Position numbers and translations under genes: made by a program
NCBI RefSeq assembly: GCF_024343675.1
Contig: NZ_RJUD01000004.1
Span: forward strand, 62,001 to 126,000
Source of the DNA: Lacihabitans sp. CS3-21
GTDB lineage: Bacteria > Bacteroidota > Bacteroidia > Cytophagales > Spirosomataceae
Length of the DNA stretch: 64,000 bases
Direction of reading: 5' to 3'
The notes under the pieces: model-generated
Databases searched by the model: none
The model's input: the letters and a program-made list of their open reading frames with translations, nothing else
Told to the model about the DNA's origin: nothing
Shown here: in pieces, positions 8,919 through 18,696 of the stretch
Layout: every line of letters starts with the position of its first letter
Position numbering within the stretch: the stretch's first letter is position 1

Positions 8919-9913
8919 ATTTTCTCGATAATATTTATTTGTTCTAAAATCTGCTCCGGCTTAATAATCGGTTCAGCATTATTTGTAATTACATCGGCCA
9001 AATTATCAAATAAATGACCCCAGTTTCCACCTTTGGTTTCCACTTTTCCAGAAATTTCGACACCATTGATGTTTGTTTTGACGGAACCATCCATCGCTTT
9101 TAGTTCGAATCCAAATCCAGCCTGATTTGGCCATAACCCAGCAACCAAGTGGTCTTCTTGAATATCCAATCCGTATTTTGTGTAGGTACCTAGTGTACCG
9201 TTTATGACATATTTAGGTCCTTGGTCTTTTACCATCAAACTCGATTTTAGTGTAACTCTGAGTTTTCCATAATCTAAAATTATGTCAAATGCGTCATCAA
9301 TTTCAGAGCCTGCTCTTTGGGTAAAGACTTCTCCAAATACTTTGTTTGGTTTTCCAAAAAGATAAATAGATTGGTCAATTAAATGTGAACCCAAATCATA
9401 AAGAATTCCATTGGCTGGTGCCACAACTTCTTTCCATTTTTTTGCATTCAAAATTGGCTTATATCTGTCAAAATGAGCCTCATACGAAATTATTTCACCC
9501 AAAACTCCTGATTCAATTACGCTTTTGACGGTCATAAAGTCTGAATCAAACCTGCGGTTTTGGAAAACACAAATTTTGAGATTCAATGCTTCGGCTAATC
9601 TAAAAAGTTCTTCAGCCTCATCAAGATGAGCGGTAATAGGTTTCTCTATCAGAATATTTTTGCCTGCCTCCAAGCATTTTTTGGCATATTCGAAATGCGT
9701 ATTACTTGGAGAACAAATTGAAATCAAATGAATGCTTGTGTCTTCCAAGAGCGTTTCGTAAGTGTCCACTCTTTGCGTTTCTGGAAATAAATGCTTGGGT
9801 ATTTCCTGTGAAGTAACGATACTTTTTAAATTGAAATTTGGATTGGTTTGAAAAAAAGGAGCTTGTAGGTATTTACCAGAAAGTCCGAAACCAATGAGGC
9901 CTACATTTATCAT
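8900..9913 (-). CDS. Gfo/Idh/MocA family oxidoreductase
   Basis: A 337-residue NAD(P)-dependent oxidoreductase. The Rossmann glycine motif GFGLSG is at residues 8-13, and the EKPITAH segment, with the conserved lysine of the family, is near 91-97. The C-terminal domain is the usual alpha/beta sandwich. There is no signal peptide, so it is cytoplasmic. It is the third gene of the lysA - glutaryl-CoA dehydrogenase - oxidoreductase run, starting 4 bases after the previous stop. Members act on sugars, inositols or related polyols; nothing here fixes the substrate. The link to lysine metabolism is positional only. Confidence 0.88.
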   Translation of the reverse strand: MINVGLIGFGLSGKYLQAPFFQTNPNFNLKSIVTSQEIPKHLFPETQRVDTYETLLEDTSIHLISICSPSNTHFEYAKKCLEAGKNILIEKPITAHLDEAEELFRLAEALNLKICVFQNRRFDSDFMTVKSVIESGVLGEIISYEAHFDRYKPILNAKKWKEVVAPANGILYDLGSHLIDQSIYLFGKPNKVFGEVFTQRAGSEIDDAFDIILDYGKLRVTLKSSLMVKDQGPKYVINGTLGTYTKYGLDIQEDHLVAGLWPNQAGFGFELKAMDGSVKTNINGVEISGKVETKGGNWGHLFDNLADVITNNAEPIIKPEQILEQINIIEKIKKAEN

Positions 9914-9917
9914 AATT

Positions 9918-11123
9918 TTATTTAAAAGATTGAATACCAGTTATTTCGTTTCCTAAAATCAATAGATGAATGTCATGCGTGCCTTCGTAAGTTACCACAG
10001 ACTCCAAGTTCATCATGTGTCGCATTACTGAGAATTCTCCAGTAATACCGTTTCCTCCAAGAATTTGTCTTGCTTCTCTCGCAATTTCCAATGCCATTTG
10101 TACATTATTTCGTTTGGCCAATGAGATTTGGGCGGTTGTGGCTTTACCCTGACTTTTATTTTGACCAAGTTTCCAAACCAGCAATTGTGCTTTCGTAATT
10201 TCTGTCAACATTTCAGCCAATTTCTTTTGAATCAGCTGAAATGCTGCTATGGGTTTTCCAAATTGAACTCTTTCCGCCGCATATTTTCTAGCTGTTTCAT
10301 AACAGTCCATAGCTGCTCCTAATGCACCCCATGCAATACCGAATCTGGCATTGTCCAAACAAGCTAAAGGGGCTTTTAATCCATCGGCTTCAGGCAAAAT
10401 ATTCGACTTTGGAACTCTTACATCGTTAAAAACCAATTCACCAGTAGCACTTGCTCTCAAAGACCATTTATTGTGAATTTCTGGTGCAGTGAAACCAGGC
10501 ATCCCCTTTTCTACAATTAAACCTTTAATTCTGCCTGCTTCATTTTTTGCCCAAACTACAGCAATATCGGCATATGGAGCGTTTGAAATCCACATTTTGG
10601 ATCCATTCAAAATTACATCATCGCCATCTTCCTTAAAGTTGGTCACCATTCCGCTTGGATTGGAGCCATGGTCGGGTTCGGTCAATCCAAAACAACCCAA
10701 AAACTCTCCTGAAGCGAGTTTGGGTAAGAATTTCAATTTTTGTTCTTCAGAGCCAAATTTGAAAATAGGAAACATGACCAAAGAACCTTGAACTGATGCT
10801 GTAGATCGGATTCCCGAATCGCAGCGTTCTAATTCCTGCATCATGAGTCCGTATGAAGTGTAATCTGTACCCATACCTCCATATAGCTCTGGAATAGTTG
10901 GGCCAAATACACCCATTTCGCCCATTTTTTTCACCAAATAGTACGGAAACTGGGCACTTTGGGCCGCATCCTCAATTATGGGAGAAATATCTTTTTTTAC
11001 AAAATCTCGAACCGATGAACGAATCATTTTTTGTTCATCAGTCAATAAATCATCTACACCATAAAAATCTGGTGATTCAAATTCGTCTTTTTTGTGAGAA
11101 ATTTTAAAATTGTACTCCATCAT
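9918..11123 (-). CDS. gcdH: Acyl-CoA dehydrogenase, glutaryl-CoA dehydrogenase type
   Basis: A 401-residue FAD enzyme. The family signatures are all present: RSTASVQGSLVM in the N-terminal half, LTEPDHGSNPSG at the flavin site, and the catalytic-base segment YEGTHDIHLLILG with Glu380. The Arg and TEPDHGS pattern is characteristic of glutaryl-CoA dehydrogenases, which oxidise and decarboxylate glutaryl-CoA to crotonyl-CoA in lysine and tryptophan breakdown. The two candidate ATGs (11123 and 11120) directly abut the stop codon of lysA, so translation is probably coupled. Family membership is firm; the exact substrate is an inference from motif similarity. Confidence 0.88.
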   Translation of the reverse strand: MMEYNFKISHKKDEFESPDFYGVDDLLTDEQKMIRSSVRDFVKKDISPIIEDAAQSAQFPYYLVKKMGEMGVFGPTIPELYGGMGTDYTSYGLMMQELERCDSGIRSTASVQGSLVMFPIFKFGSEEQKLKFLPKLASGEFLGCFGLTEPDHGSNPSGMVTNFKEDGDDVILNGSKMWISNAPYADIAVVWAKNEAGRIKGLIVEKGMPGFTAPEIHNKWSLRASATGELVFNDVRVPKSNILPEADGLKAPLACLDNARFGIAWGALGAAMDCYETARKYAAERVQFGKPIAAFQLIQKKLAEMLTEITKAQLLVWKLGQNKSQGKATTAQISLAKRNNVQMALEIAREARQILGGNGITGEFSVMRHMMNLESVVTYEGTHDIHLLILGNEITGIQSFK

Positions 11124-12359
11124 TTAAAAGTCCACGAGGACTTGGTTTGTTAATATGTCTTGAATTGTTTCTCTTTTCCGTACCAAATGAGCCTTATTTT
11201 CGTAAATCAAAACCTCAGCAGGTCTAAAACGAGCATTGTAATTGGAAGCCATAGTGAATCCATAAGCTCCTGCATTTTTAATCGCCAATATGTCACCCTC
11301 TGAAGCCTCTGGTAGCTCTCTTTCCTTAGCAATATCGTCTGTTTCGCAGATATATCCCACCACATCATACATTTTTTTTGGAGACGTTGCTGGTTGTGAA
11401 ACATTAACAATATCATGAAATGCGTCGTACATCATGGGTCTTATGAGGTGATTAAGTCCTGTATTCAATCCCAATAGCGTTTTTGTAGGATTTTCTTTTA
11501 CCACATTAATTTGAGCAAACAAATAACCACTTTCGCTTACCAAATATTTACCCGGCTCAAACCAAAGCTCTAAGTCTCTACCATATATTTGACAAAATTC
11601 CTTGAAAGAAGCACTTATTTTTTCTCCCAAATCTTTCATATCTGTTTCTGTGTCTCCTTTTTTGTAGGCGACTTTAAATCCACCACCAAAATCAAGGTAT
11701 TTTAAGTTTGGGAAATCCATCGCAAATTCAAAAATCACTTTGGCAACGTTCACAAAAGTTTTTCCATCTTTTATGTCTGAACCGGTGTGTTGGTGTATTC
11801 CGACAATGTTCAAGTCATATTTTTTGATTAAATCCAGAATTGCCGGCTTTTGTTCAATCGCGATTCCAAATTTGGATTCCTTATGTCCAGTACTTATTTT
11901 CAAGTTTCCGCCGCCTTCAATATTCGGTCTTATTCTTATCAAAACTGGAACCGAATTACCATATTTTTGTCCAAACTTCTCTAAAGATGAAAGATTATCA
12001 ATGTTTATTAAGACATTTTCGGCCACACACTCTTCTATTTCATCAAAAGAAACACCGCTAGAGGTGTAAGTGATTTGACGTGGAGAAAATCCTGCTTTCA
12101 ATGCAATGGCCATTTCTTGAGGAGACACCACATCAATATCGACCCCCAATTTATTCATCAATTTAAGTACAGAAATATTCGTATTGGCCTTACAAGCATA
12201 TTTTATTTTCATTTTAACGCCACTAAAGGCCTCTTTCAATGCATTGACTTTTTCTTCTATTTTAGCTCCATCATATACATAAAGCGGCGTGCCAAAATTC
12301 TGACAAAGTTCTAACACATCTTGATTTTGAATAAAATACCTATCTTCTCTAACAGTCAT
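11124..12359 (-). CDS. lysA: Diaminopimelate decarboxylase
   Basis: A 411-residue PLP enzyme of the alanine-racemase-fold decarboxylases. It converts meso-diaminopimelate to L-lysine, the last step of lysine synthesis. The PLP lysine lies in KYACKAN near residue 58, the phosphate-binding glycines in FGGGFK near 225, and the C-terminal NAGAYGFTMASNYN segment supplies the Tyr typical of LysA. Length fits the family. It is the first gene of an operon with gcdH and an oxidoreductase, and a TATTTTTG box lies 16 bases upstream. Confidence 0.93.
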   Translation of the reverse strand: MTVREDRYFIQNQDVLELCQNFGTPLYVYDGAKIEEKVNALKEAFSGVKMKIKYACKANTNISVLKLMNKLGVDIDVVSPQEMAIALKAGFSPRQITYTSSGVSFDEIEECVAENVLINIDNLSSLEKFGQKYGNSVPVLIRIRPNIEGGGNLKISTGHKESKFGIAIEQKPAILDLIKKYDLNIVGIHQHTGSDIKDGKTFVNVAKVIFEFAMDFPNLKYLDFGGGFKVAYKKGDTETDMKDLGEKISASFKEFCQIYGRDLELWFEPGKYLVSESGYLFAQINVVKENPTKTLLGLNTGLNHLIRPMMYDAFHDIVNVSQPATSPKKMYDVVGYICETDDIAKERELPEASEGDILAIKNAGAYGFTMASNYNARFRPAEVLIYENKAHLVRKRETIQDILTNQVLVDF

Positions 12360-12375
12360 TAATATTTTTTTTCTG

Positions 12376-12383
12376 CAAAAATA
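12376..12383 (-). promoter_or_regulatory. -7 box of the lysA operon
   Basis: The minus strand reads TATTTTTG, matching TAnnTTTG, 16 bases upstream of the lysA ATG. Confidence 0.5.
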
Positions 12384-12517
12384 AGTTTTAAAACCTAAAT
12401 AGAATAAGTATAATCTAACATATTTCGGTACGATATGATATTTATTGAATTCTTAATTTTAGGATATTGAAGATTAGAAAAGGAATGTATAAATTGCAGA
12501 TGTATTAAAATCAACAA

Positions 12518-13849
12518 ATGAAAAAACAAGCCACAGTTCTCTTAGTAGTAATTATAGGATTTATTTCGAATATTCAAGCACAGATTAAATCGGGACCAAT
12601 GCTGGGATATTCAGAAATGAGAGAGGTTTTGCTTTGGATTCAGACTGAAAAGGCTGATTTTGTTAAGTTTTCCTATTGGGATAAAGAGGCCCCAGCTGTA
12701 AAATATTTTACAGACGAAATTCAAACAAAAAAAGACAATGCCTTTGTAGCGAAATTAATCGCAGACCAAGTTTTACCAGGAAAAAAATATGGATATGAAG
12801 TTTGGATAAACAAAAAGCCCATTAAGGCATTACATGTTCAAGAATTTCAAACACAAACGCTCTGGCAATACAGATTTGATCCTCCAGCTTTCAAATTTGC
12901 CTTGGGAAGCTGCACATATACCAATGAGGAGCGTTTTGACAGACCTGGAATCCCTTACGGGAAAAGTACTTCCATTTTCACCAAAATTTATGACCAAAAG
13001 CCGAATTTTATGGTTTGGGGTGGTGATAACATCTATTTGAGAGAGGTAGACTGGAACACCAAAACGGGTGTGAATCATCGTTATTCAGAATTTAAGAAAG
13101 TTAAAGAACTTCAGCCTCTTTGGGCAAATGTTCACCATTACGCCATTTGGGACGATCATGATTTCGGGCCAAATGATGCCGACAGAAGCTTTTTTGGGAA
13201 AAACACCACCCTGGAGGCTTTCAAGAATTTCTGGGGAAATCCGAACTATGTTTTTGAAAATGAAGGAATCACCGGTTCCTTTTTATGGGAGGATTGTCAG
13301 TTTTTCTTAATGGACGATCGGTATTTCAGGGCTCCTAATGATTTGATAGATTCTACGAAAGATTATTATGGTGAAAAACAACTAAATTGGCTAATCGATG
13401 CATTGAGTGCTTCTGCAGCCCCATTTAAGTTTGTTATAACAGGTGGACAAGTGGTAAATGAAGCAGCCGTTTCCGAAAATATGGCCACGTATCCAGTAGA
13501 AAGAAAAAAGCTTTTTGATAAACTAATTGAAAACAAAATATCGGGTGTGATTTTCGTTTCGGGGGATAGACACCATACCAACCTTCAAAAATTGGAAAGA
13601 AACGGGACTTACCCATTGTATGATTTGACAATTTCTCCGCTGACTTCGAGTGCGGGCAAACCAGCAGATGTTGAACTGAAAGGTAATACTATTATTCAAG
13701 GAACTGAGTTATACAATTCACAAGCTTTTAGCATTATGGAAGTTTCTGGAAAAAGAACAGACAGGGTACTGAAAATCAATGTTTTTGATGCAAACGGAGA
13801 TAAAAAATGGGATTATGTCATCAATGCCAAAGACTTAAGGGCTAAATAA
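12518..13849 (+). CDS. Secreted PhoD-like metallophosphatase
   Basis: A 443-residue exported protein (Sec signal peptide 1-22, ending IQAQ). After an N-terminal fibronectin-like part comes the PhoD metallophosphatase domain. It shows the metal-binding motifs GSCT near 128, GGDNIYLR near 168, WDDHDFGPND near 210 and SGDRHHTN near 347. Family members are periplasmic Ca/Fe-dependent phosphodiesterases or alkaline phosphatases. The gene lies 6 bases upstream of arginine deiminase and is probably co-transcribed with it, although no metabolic reason is evident. Confidence 0.88.
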   Translation: MKKQATVLLVVIIGFISNIQAQIKSGPMLGYSEMREVLLWIQTEKADFVKFSYWDKEAPAVKYFTDEIQTKKDNAFVAKLIADQVLPGKKYGYEVWINKKPIKALHVQEFQTQTLWQYRFDPPAFKFALGSCTYTNEERFDRPGIPYGKSTSIFTKIYDQKPNFMVWGGDNIYLREVDWNTKTGVNHRYSEFKKVKELQPLWANVHHYAIWDDHDFGPNDADRSFFGKNTTLEAFKNFWGNPNYVFENEGITGSFLWEDCQFFLMDDRYFRAPNDLIDSTKDYYGEKQLNWLIDALSASAAPFKFVITGGQVVNEAAVSENMATYPVERKKLFDKLIENKISGVIFVSGDRHHTNLQKLERNGTYPLYDLTISPLTSSAGKPADVELKGNTIIQGTELYNSQAFSIMEVSGKRTDRVLKINVFDANGDKKWDYVINAKDLRAK

Positions 13850-13855
13850 TTTTTT

Positions 13856-15292
13856 ATGGACAAGCAGATTTTTGTAGATTCAGAGATTTCAACGTTACAA
13901 CGTTTAATAATTCATAGCCCAGACAGTGGTTTGGGAAAAGTAGTGCCATCCAAAGCCCAAGATTGGTTGTTTGAGGACATTATTCACCTCGATACCATGC
14001 GTAGAAAGGAGTACGATTACTATGTTAAACTACTTTTGTTTTTTTTAGATCCAGAAAAAATAGTCAACCAAGATATATCCGATCCAAAACGAGAGTTTTT
14101 CAAACCTAATTCAAAGGGTTATTTTAATTCAGAAAAAGTAATTGATTTTGAAAAGCTGTTGGCTGATGTCTTGAATATTGAAGAGGTAAAAGTACAGTTG
14201 GTGGCGGCCGTAAGTGCCATAGAGGAATGTTCATACCTCGAAATGAAGCGTTTTTTGACATTCACCAGTGTTGAACTGTCTAAAGTATTGATTACTGGCA
14301 TTACCGATTCTGGAGAAATGTTCTTCCCCCCCATTCCGAATTTGATTTTCACGAGAGATATCGGAATTGTAATCAATGATCATATTCTATTGAACAAACC
14401 TGCAAGAAGAGCGAGGTCTCGAGAATCTTTATTGGCCAAATATATCTTCTTTAATCATCCGTTATTTATTAATTTGACTGGTAAAATCATAGAAATTGAA
14501 GAGGATGAGGAGCATTTTCTTTTACCAGAAGATCAAGGAAAAAGGATTGATACCCTAGAAGGTGGGGACGTGATGATGGTGGCTCCCAATCATTTGTTGA
14601 TAGGTATAAGCGAAAGAACAACTGTTGAAGCCGCCCGACAGGTTATAGACAAGCTTTTTGCCAAAAACATAGTCAAAAAAATATCGCTTATAAAAATTCC
14701 TGCTAAGCGGGACTATATGCACATAGATACAATCTTCACCCAAATTAAACGAAACGTTTGGGTTCTGTTGGGTTCACTAGCTCGCACTAAAGAGACGGCT
14801 GAAAATGAGAAAGTTTGGGACGAACTGGGCCAAAGAGTAACGCACGAAGACATTATAATAAAGCAGTTTTATAAAGAAGGTGACAAGATACTGAGTAGAG
14901 ATTTTGATAATTTGGAAGAACTTTTGAAATATATTTCCGAAATTGATTTGAAATGTACAGAAACTGTAAATTTTATATATTCAGGCAACAATGTTTTTCC
15001 ATTTGGAGCAAGAGAGCAATGGACTGATTCATGTAACTTATTGGTACTAAAAGAAGGTGTAGCTGTAGGCTATGACCGAAACGATAAAACGAGTGAGGCT
15101 TTTAGAGAATATGGATTCAAGACTATTTATGCAGTTGAACTTGTAAATCAACTTGAGCAAGGCAAAGTAAAAGTTGAAGATATTAAAGACACCATAATAT
15201 TGCTTCCTTCCTCGGAACTTTCAAGAGCCAGAGGTGGGTCGCATTGCATGAGTATGCCACTTCAAAGAATTGCTTATCAACCTAAAAATTAG
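13856..15292 (+). CDS. Arginine deiminase family protein
   Basis: A 478-residue guanidine-modifying enzyme that would hydrolyse L-arginine to citrulline and ammonia. Deiminase motifs appear in order: FTRD near 165, EGGD near 236, HID near 288 and the terminal GGSHCM with catalytic Cys464. It is somewhat longer than typical ArcA (about 410), with an acidic insertion around 210-225. It sits in a three-gene run with a PhoD phosphatase upstream and a CtlX-like citrulline hydrolase 4 bases downstream. Ornithine carbamoyltransferase and carbamate kinase, the usual partners, are absent. Activity on another guanidine cannot be excluded. Confidence 0.82.
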   Translation: MDKQIFVDSEISTLQRLIIHSPDSGLGKVVPSKAQDWLFEDIIHLDTMRRKEYDYYVKLLLFFLDPEKIVNQDISDPKREFFKPNSKGYFNSEKVIDFEKLLADVLNIEEVKVQLVAAVSAIEECSYLEMKRFLTFTSVELSKVLITGITDSGEMFFPPIPNLIFTRDIGIVINDHILLNKPARRARSRESLLAKYIFFNHPLFINLTGKIIEIEEDEEHFLLPEDQGKRIDTLEGGDVMMVAPNHLLIGISERTTVEAARQVIDKLFAKNIVKKISLIKIPAKRDYMHIDTIFTQIKRNVWVLLGSLARTKETAENEKVWDELGQRVTHEDIIIKQFYKEGDKILSRDFDNLEELLKYISEIDLKCTETVNFIYSGNNVFPFGAREQWTDSCNLLVLKEGVAVGYDRNDKTSEAFREYGFKTIYAVELVNQLEQGKVKVEDIKDTIILLPSSELSRARGGSHCMSMPLQRIAYQPKN

Positions 15293-15296
15293 AATC

Positions 15297-16214
15297 ATGC
15301 AAGAACAAATCACCTCCAATGTGTTAATGATAAGGCCGGTTAATTTTAATTTCAATGAGCAAACGGCCGAATCTAACAAGTTTCAAAACAAAGGAACTGA
15401 CGAAAACATTAATTTTTCGGCACAAGTGGCGTTCGATCAATTTGTGTATCAGCTGGAACTAAGGGGAATTAACGTAATGGTAATTGAGGATACTCCCGAA
15501 CCATTTACGCCAGACAGTATTTTCCCGAACAATTGGATATCGATGCACCACTCGGGTAAGGTTGTACTTTATCCAATGGAAGCTCCAAACCGCAGAGAGG
15601 AAAGAAGAAGAGATATTCTTGATAAAATAAAGCAGAAATATGACTTGAATGTGGTCTTGGATTTCACGCATTTTGAGGAAGAAAATAAGTTTTTAGAAGG
15701 AACAGGCAGCTTAGTTTTGGATAGAATGCATCGCATAGCTTTTGCCTGTATTTCGTCAAGAACAAACCCTGATGTTTTGGCTGCATGGAAAAAACAAATG
15801 AATTATGATTTGGTAACTTTCAATGCTTTTGACCAAAACCAGCATCCCATATATCATACTAATGTGGTTATGTGTATGGGTGATACTTTTTGTGTTATTT
15901 GCCTCGAATCCATTTCTGATTTAGATGAACGGCTCTTAATAAAACAAAAACTGGAAAGTTTGGGCAAAGAAGTTATTGAAATAAGTCTCGGTCAAATGAA
16001 TGAATTTGCGGGAAATATGCTTCTTCTGAAAAACAAAGCCGAAAAGAAGTTCCTTGTGATGTCAGACCGAGCATTTAAGTCATTAACCAAATATCAGATT
16101 GAAATTTTGGAAGATTATGCTGAGATTATTCATCCTGATTTGGGCATAATAGAAACTTATGGCGGTGGCTCAGCCAGGTGTATGATTGCAGAAATTCATT
16201 TGCCAGAAATTTAA
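15297..16214 (+). CDS. ctlX: Amidinotransferase-fold protein, CtlX-like citrulline hydrolase
   Basis: A 305-residue protein of the amidinotransferase/deiminase fold. I chose the ATG at 15297, 4 bases after the upstream stop. An upstream in-frame extension to 15270 would overlap arginine deiminase and has no recognisable content. Motifs are PDSIFPNNW near 65-75, EGTGSLVLDR near 132, HTNVVM near 180 and GGGSARCMIAE with catalytic Cys295. CtlX was described as a citrulline hydrolase yielding ornithine, CO2 and ammonia, so with its neighbour it would complete an arginine-to-ornithine route. A hairpin terminator follows. Confidence 0.82.
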   Translation: MQEQITSNVLMIRPVNFNFNEQTAESNKFQNKGTDENINFSAQVAFDQFVYQLELRGINVMVIEDTPEPFTPDSIFPNNWISMHHSGKVVLYPMEAPNRREERRRDILDKIKQKYDLNVVLDFTHFEEENKFLEGTGSLVLDRMHRIAFACISSRTNPDVLAAWKKQMNYDLVTFNAFDQNQHPIYHTNVVMCMGDTFCVICLESISDLDERLLIKQKLESLGKEVIEISLGQMNEFAGNMLLLKNKAEKKFLVMSDRAFKSLTKYQIEILEDYAEIIHPDLGIIETYGGGSARCMIAEIHLPEI

Positions 16215-16238
16215 AAAATACAATTAATCATAAATGCA

Positions 16239-16276
16239 AAAAGCCCTTTCTAATAATATTGAAAGGGCTTTTTCTC
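16239..16276. terminator. Bidirectional terminator between convergent ctlX and TonB receptor genes
   Basis: A perfect 12-bp stem (16239-16250 with 16261-16272, core AAGCCCTTTC) encloses a 10-base AT loop. There are T runs on both sides, reading out of ctlX on the plus strand and out of the receptor gene on the minus strand. Confidence 0.88.
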
Positions 16277-16289
16277 TTTAATTTATTGC

Positions 16290-18689
16290 TTATTGAAATT
16301 TAAAATTATAAGATAATGAAATAATTGGAGCTCCAAATACTGTTAACTTATTCGCTTTTATGGCCGTTCCTTGATTTTTTAAGAAAACAGAGTAAGCGTT
16401 CTTTCTTCCGTAAAGATTATACACAGTAAATGTCCAATTTCCTTTCCATCGTTTGGTTTCGTCCATACTTGGATTGTAGATATTCCAAGAAAAATCCAAT
16501 CTGTGATAATCCGGAATTCTTGCATTGTTTCTCAAAGAATAGAACGGGTAAGTTCTGTCTTGATATAAAATAAAACCTTGTGGCATCGTGAATGGTCGGC
16601 CGGTGCTGTAAGTAAAATTAAATGAGAAATCGTGGTGCTTGCCTTGATTTATAACCATCGTGGCATTTGCTGAATGAGGTCTATCATAGTTAGCAGTATA
16701 CCAGTTTCCTTGATTAATCTGAAGTGATGGACCGAATCCTTCATCTACTTTATTAAAGCTTCTAGAATAGGTATAATTTAACCAGCCGGTTAATTCCCCT
16801 TTTTTCTTTGAAATCATAAATTCCAAACCATAAGATTTGTTTTTTCCTTGAAGCAACTGACTTTCCGGATATTCTTGTAAAAGGAAATCTGCACCAGGCT
16901 TATAGTCAACAATGTTGTTGGTTTGTCGCCAATAGGCTTCAATGGAATATTCATAAATATTGTCAGTTAATTCTTGGAAATATCCCAAAGTATAAAGACT
17001 GCTGATTTGAGGTTTGATGTATAAATCCGAAGTTTTCCATCTTGACGTTGGCAGCGGAGTGGTGGTATTGGTAATCACCTGTAAGTATTGCCGCATCAAA
17101 TTATAGCCAAACTTCAAGGATTTTCTTTTATCTAATTGATATCGCATACCTACCCTTGGTTCAAAACCACCGTAAGCCTGCTGAACCACACCATTATTAA
17201 TAAAAACGGTATCCAAAAGGGCAATTTCTTCTCTCGGAAAACCTTCTTGGTATGTCCGGTAAGAGCCAGGACCCATATTAAAAAACTGAGAATATCTTAC
17301 CCCAGCAGTCATTACAAATTTCTTGCTAAATTCTATCTCATCCTCAATATAAGCACCTAATTCGTAAGCGTTTTCTTGCTGAGTTATAACTCTTCTGATG
17401 TTTGGGTTGCTACCGGGATCCAATTCACCTGGGTTGATATTGTATTTGATTCCATCCAATCCAACCTCTAGTTTATGTTTTCCTTTGAAATAATTGAGGT
17501 TAGTTTTTACTTGCTTATAGTCAATCCCCGATTTGATTTTTACCTTATTGGTAGAATTTAATTCAGGCAAAATGGTGGTTGGGGCATAATTTGAGGAGAT
17601 GAATTTTGTCTGAAAATTAAGATTGTTAGTGATGGCATAAAACCAATTCAACGTATTGTTGATAGTTCTGTATTGATATTGGGTGTTGGTTGAATTTATT
17701 TCATTTATTGAGCCCAATATTTCGGTTTGAAAAAAGTCAGTACTGTAATACGTACTCAGTGTAAATGTATTTTTGTTGTTGGGTCTAAAGAATATTTTTG
17801 AAGAACCATCACCAAACTTAGCCTTGATGTTGTCTAATTTTTTTGAAGCCAACGGAAGTAAAAAATCATTAAAAGCACCACGTCCTGAAATTGAAATTCC
17901 CAATTTATCTTTAATGATAGGCATGTCTAATTTAACCCTATTCGATACCAAGCTAATTCCACCAGACATTTTGAATTTGTCAAGACTTGGATTGGCCAAA
18001 GTTACATCCAAAACTGCAGCCGCTCTACCGCCAAATCTCGTGGGGACGTTTCCTTTGTACAAATCAAAACTTGAAACCGCCTCGGAAGGAAATGCCGAAA
18101 ATAAACCGAACATGTGGGTGGGATTAAAAATGGGTGCATCATCAAGCAAAATAAGATTTTGATCTGTTGCTCCTCCCCTGATATTCACACCGTTTGCGGC
18201 TTCACCCACACTAGTAACTCCAGGTAACATTTGCAATCCACGTAATATGTCAATTTCACCCAAAGCCGACGGTATTTTATTTAAAGTTTTTATGCTAAGA
18301 GAATTAACACCCAAAATTGGTCTCTTGATATTTGTTTCTTGATTTTTACTGCTAACAATCACTTCTTCTAAATCATTTGAGACAAGGAGAAGTTTGATAT
18401 CAAGCGTAATGTCTTTGTTGTTTGTTAGGGTAATTCTCCATGGTTTATAACCAACAAACTTAACGGTAATAACATTTTCTTTTTTTGTAGCCACAAGGCT
18501 AAAATTTCCTTTTTTGTCGGTTATGGCATTGTTATCTCCATAATTGAGATTGACATTTGCACCAGAAAGAGGTTCATTTGTTAACGAATCAGAAACCTGC
18601 CCAGAAATTGTAAAAAAACCTTGGCTAGCCGCTTCATTTTTTGCAAAAAAGACTAAAATGACAAACAAAAACGTAAATATTTTTTTCAT
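16290..18689 (-). CDS. TonB-dependent outer-membrane receptor with carboxypeptidase-like domain
   Basis: A 799-residue outer-membrane protein. After the signal peptide comes a CarbopepD_reg-like domain (about 26-110, VSDSLTNEPLSGANVNLNYG-type). A plug with the RGGATDQNLILLDDAP segment lies near 170-190, and then a 22-strand type barrel ends in Phe-Gln, typical for barrel insertion. Two DUF4249 lipoproteins immediately upstream on the same strand (8-base gap) form an operon with it, as is common in Bacteroidota. Substrate unknown; there are no sugar enzymes nearby, so a peptide, siderophore or metal chelate is possible. Confidence 0.88.
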   Translation of the reverse strand: MKKIFTFLFVILVFFAKNEAASQGFFTISGQVSDSLTNEPLSGANVNLNYGDNNAITDKKGNFSLVATKKENVITVKFVGYKPWRITLTNNKDITLDIKLLLVSNDLEEVIVSSKNQETNIKRPILGVNSLSIKTLNKIPSALGEIDILRGLQMLPGVTSVGEAANGVNIRGGATDQNLILLDDAPIFNPTHMFGLFSAFPSEAVSSFDLYKGNVPTRFGGRAAAVLDVTLANPSLDKFKMSGGISLVSNRVKLDMPIIKDKLGISISGRGAFNDFLLPLASKKLDNIKAKFGDGSSKIFFRPNNKNTFTLSTYYSTDFFQTEILGSINEINSTNTQYQYRTINNTLNWFYAITNNLNFQTKFISSNYAPTTILPELNSTNKVKIKSGIDYKQVKTNLNYFKGKHKLEVGLDGIKYNINPGELDPGSNPNIRRVITQQENAYELGAYIEDEIEFSKKFVMTAGVRYSQFFNMGPGSYRTYQEGFPREEIALLDTVFINNGVVQQAYGGFEPRVGMRYQLDKRKSLKFGYNLMRQYLQVITNTTTPLPTSRWKTSDLYIKPQISSLYTLGYFQELTDNIYEYSIEAYWRQTNNIVDYKPGADFLLQEYPESQLLQGKNKSYGLEFMISKKKGELTGWLNYTYSRSFNKVDEGFGPSLQINQGNWYTANYDRPHSANATMVINQGKHHDFSFNFTYSTGRPFTMPQGFILYQDRTYPFYSLRNNARIPDYHRLDFSWNIYNPSMDETKRWKGNWTFTVYNLYGRKNAYSVFLKNQGTAIKANKLTVFGAPIISLSYNFKFQ

Positions 18690-18696
18690 AAAATTT

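Noticed and set aside
15270-15296. Earlier start for the CtlX-like gene
   Set aside because: It overlaps the end of arginine deiminase; the ATG at 15297 is well spaced and gives the family N-terminus.
17773-18162. 129-codon frame opposite the TonB receptor
   Set aside because: It is antisense to a conserved plug region and has no start context or family features.
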